A DNA stretch of 64,000 bases from Stichopus chloronotus (taxonomy: Eukaryota; Echinodermata; Holothuroidea; Aspidochirotida; Stichopodidae): positions 2,852,001-2,916,000 of the forward strand of contig SFZH01000008.1 of assembly GCA_021234535.1 (NCBI GenBank), written 5' to 3'. The stretch's first letter is position 1, and every line of letters starts with the position of its first letter. The notes beneath the pieces were generated by a model. It was not told the DNA's origin. It searched no databases and was given only the letters and a program-made list of their open reading frames with translations. A program made the position numbers and the translations under genes. This document shows, piece after piece, positions 62,700 through 64,000 of this stretch.

Positions 62700-63000
62700 A
62701 GTTCAAGGGACCATAGTGCCCTTTGACTGTTGTGAAATCATGCAAAATACTTCTTTTAAAGATTATATGTAACGCTGTTGATGGTTGGTCACATTAGTGC
62801 TGTTGAAGTGGTTTCATGTGGGTGTTTGTCATGTTTGGGGTCCATTGTCCAAAATGGGCCATATGGGCCATTTTCTAAAATCATGAAATCTGTTTTTTTT
62901 TCTCTACAGATTTTATTACAAAAGTAAGGCGTTACAGCATAAATGGGCCATATGGGCTATTGTGCAAAATAATGCAAAATGCTCCTTTTACTTCATAATT
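62700..63000. repeat. Diverged repeat with 'gggccatatgggcc' motifs
   Basis: Blocks at about 62706-62770, 62838-62890 and 62940-63000 share 'gggccatatgggccatt', 'caaaatcatgcaaaat' and 'cttcttttaa'-like segments at about 100-130 bp spacing. Confidence 0.5.
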
Positions 63001-63146
63001 TACATTACATACCATTACATCATAACCAGAGTGCTCTTGGGCTCCTTTTGAGCTCATGGTGCTTTTGCAAGAGGAGAAAAACTGCAAAAAACAGTAAAAA
63101 AAAAAGAAAAAATAGATGGACACACGTTGTGTAAACTCAAGTGAAA

Positions 63147-63288
63147 GGCAAATGAGGGCGGGCTGGACCTTAGAAGGCGTGGTGCTAGAATTAACTTGAA
63201 GAACATTTAGAGCAAGGCTAAATGTATGCGTAAGTGAGGCAAGGGTTGTTTGTTGTTTGTGAACACCCACACCAGTGTGTTTTGGGGA
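63147..63288 (+). repeat. Interspersed repeat R1, copy 4
   Basis: Collinear with 22431-22576: 'ggcaaatgagggcgggct', 'agaaggcgtggtgctagaatt', 'gtaagtgaggcaagggt', 'gtgaacacccacaccagt' and 'gttttgggg'. Confidence 0.65.
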
Positions 63289-64000
63289 AATAGTCACCTT
63301 GAAAAACATATTTGACATTTATTCTAATGCAGTAGCTGCAAAGTCCTTTCTTATCAGCTGTCATCTATGTACTAAAATGTACTTATCGTGATAAAAAGTT
63401 GGAAGAAATGTATCATGTTGGCGAAAACGTCAATATTTCATCCTTCTTTTTTTTTGATCATCTGTCAAGTTAGCAGTAATGTGCAGTGGCAAAGTGGCCT
63501 CCTTCCTGTCCTTATTATAACAGATTATAGGTTAACAATATATTAACATTGTGTCAAGTTAGTCGCAATGTGTAGGATTACTGTTTGATTAACCTAAAGC
63601 TTAATTAAAGAAAAGTGTTAAAGTTTTGACCAGGCGCCCTGGTTACCTTTGTTATACTGTCGATTGACTTTAGCTTTCATCTTGCAGAATTTACTTCCAA
63701 TCGCTAACAATTATTGCAACTACATGGATGACAAAAGTATTTCTGTGCACATACTTCAATTGTAAATGTTGCTGTTGATTATAGCACATGTGGTTATGCC
63801 AAAACGCCAAGTGCATAATTTATTCCATACAAATGCACATTGCCTTGAGGAAAGCAAATAAATGAGAAATTATTCATCCATGTAGGCCTACTTGTTAATG
63901 ACTCCGTTTAGGCTTGGCTTTACATTCAAATTATAGCCACACAATCGAGGGGGTGACATAAGAGGTTTCCTGAGGCACAGAGTTTAAATGTTTTCCTATC
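63289..64000. other. No gene recognised
   Basis: AT-rich; no exon or repeat recognised up to the window end. Confidence 0.45.

Noticed and set aside
1..64000. CRISPR array, bacterial operon or phage
   Set aside because: No spaced identical repeats of CRISPR type, no ribosome-binding-site-led gene clusters; the content is eukaryotic.

Overview
The window looks like intron-rich or intergenic DNA from an animal nuclear genome. It is AT-rich, with (CA)n, (GA)n and poly-G tracts, many short diverged interspersed repeats, and almost no long open frames outside transposons. A marine invertebrate such as an echinoderm is a reasonable guess, because DIRS and BEL/Pao elements occur there together, but nothing in the sequence proves it. 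No bacterial or organelle gene organisation is present.

Host genes: only two stretches look like host coding exons, both on the + strand. One is a 135-nt internal exon (15979-16113). The other is a large exon of about 0.5-0.6 kb (37426 onward) encoding a tyrosine-, proline- and NPF-motif-rich, adaptor-like segment. They may belong to one long-intron gene, but this is not shown.

Dominant element: a 5,400-bp DIRS1-type tyrosine-recombinase retrotransposon lies at 45592-50991. It is clearly more GC-rich than its surroundings. It has inverted terminal repeats, a decayed gag region, a decayed RT/RNase H region with a possible methyltransferase-like tail, a decayed tyrosine recombinase, and an internal complementary region (ICR, 50597-50668) complementary to both outer ends. 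Frameshifts and stops make it non-autonomous. Relatives are a 243-bp miniature with both ends (30295-30537), a possible 1.2-kb deletion derivative (14372-15582), and a more diverged DIRS-like pol fragment (19040-20130).

Other repeats: a BEL/Pao gag fragment with a PBS-like motif (51841-52412); a tRNA-Ser/Leu-like SINE (5243-5404); a repeat pair R0 (75-351, 4961-5232); family R2 headed by a 50-nt hairpin (9155-9372, 9494-9828, 13254-13591); family R1 (22431, 33961, 38620, 63147, with a related tail at 57468); family R3 starting with a covarying hairpin (51141, 61866, fragment 52455); several MITE-like elements (10173-10733, 14955-15164, 37109-37200, 54911-55143); a 53-bp-stem hairpin (57364-57476); a degenerate 42-bp minisatellite (57646-58226); and smaller tandem arrays at 30820, 60332 and 62700.

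The most interesting story is the DIRS family. The full element keeps a textbook ICR, while tiny internally deleted copies keep both termini, suggesting mobilisation in trans. I did not find a new gene system such as an operon or defence cluster. All boundaries and identities were read by eye without searches.
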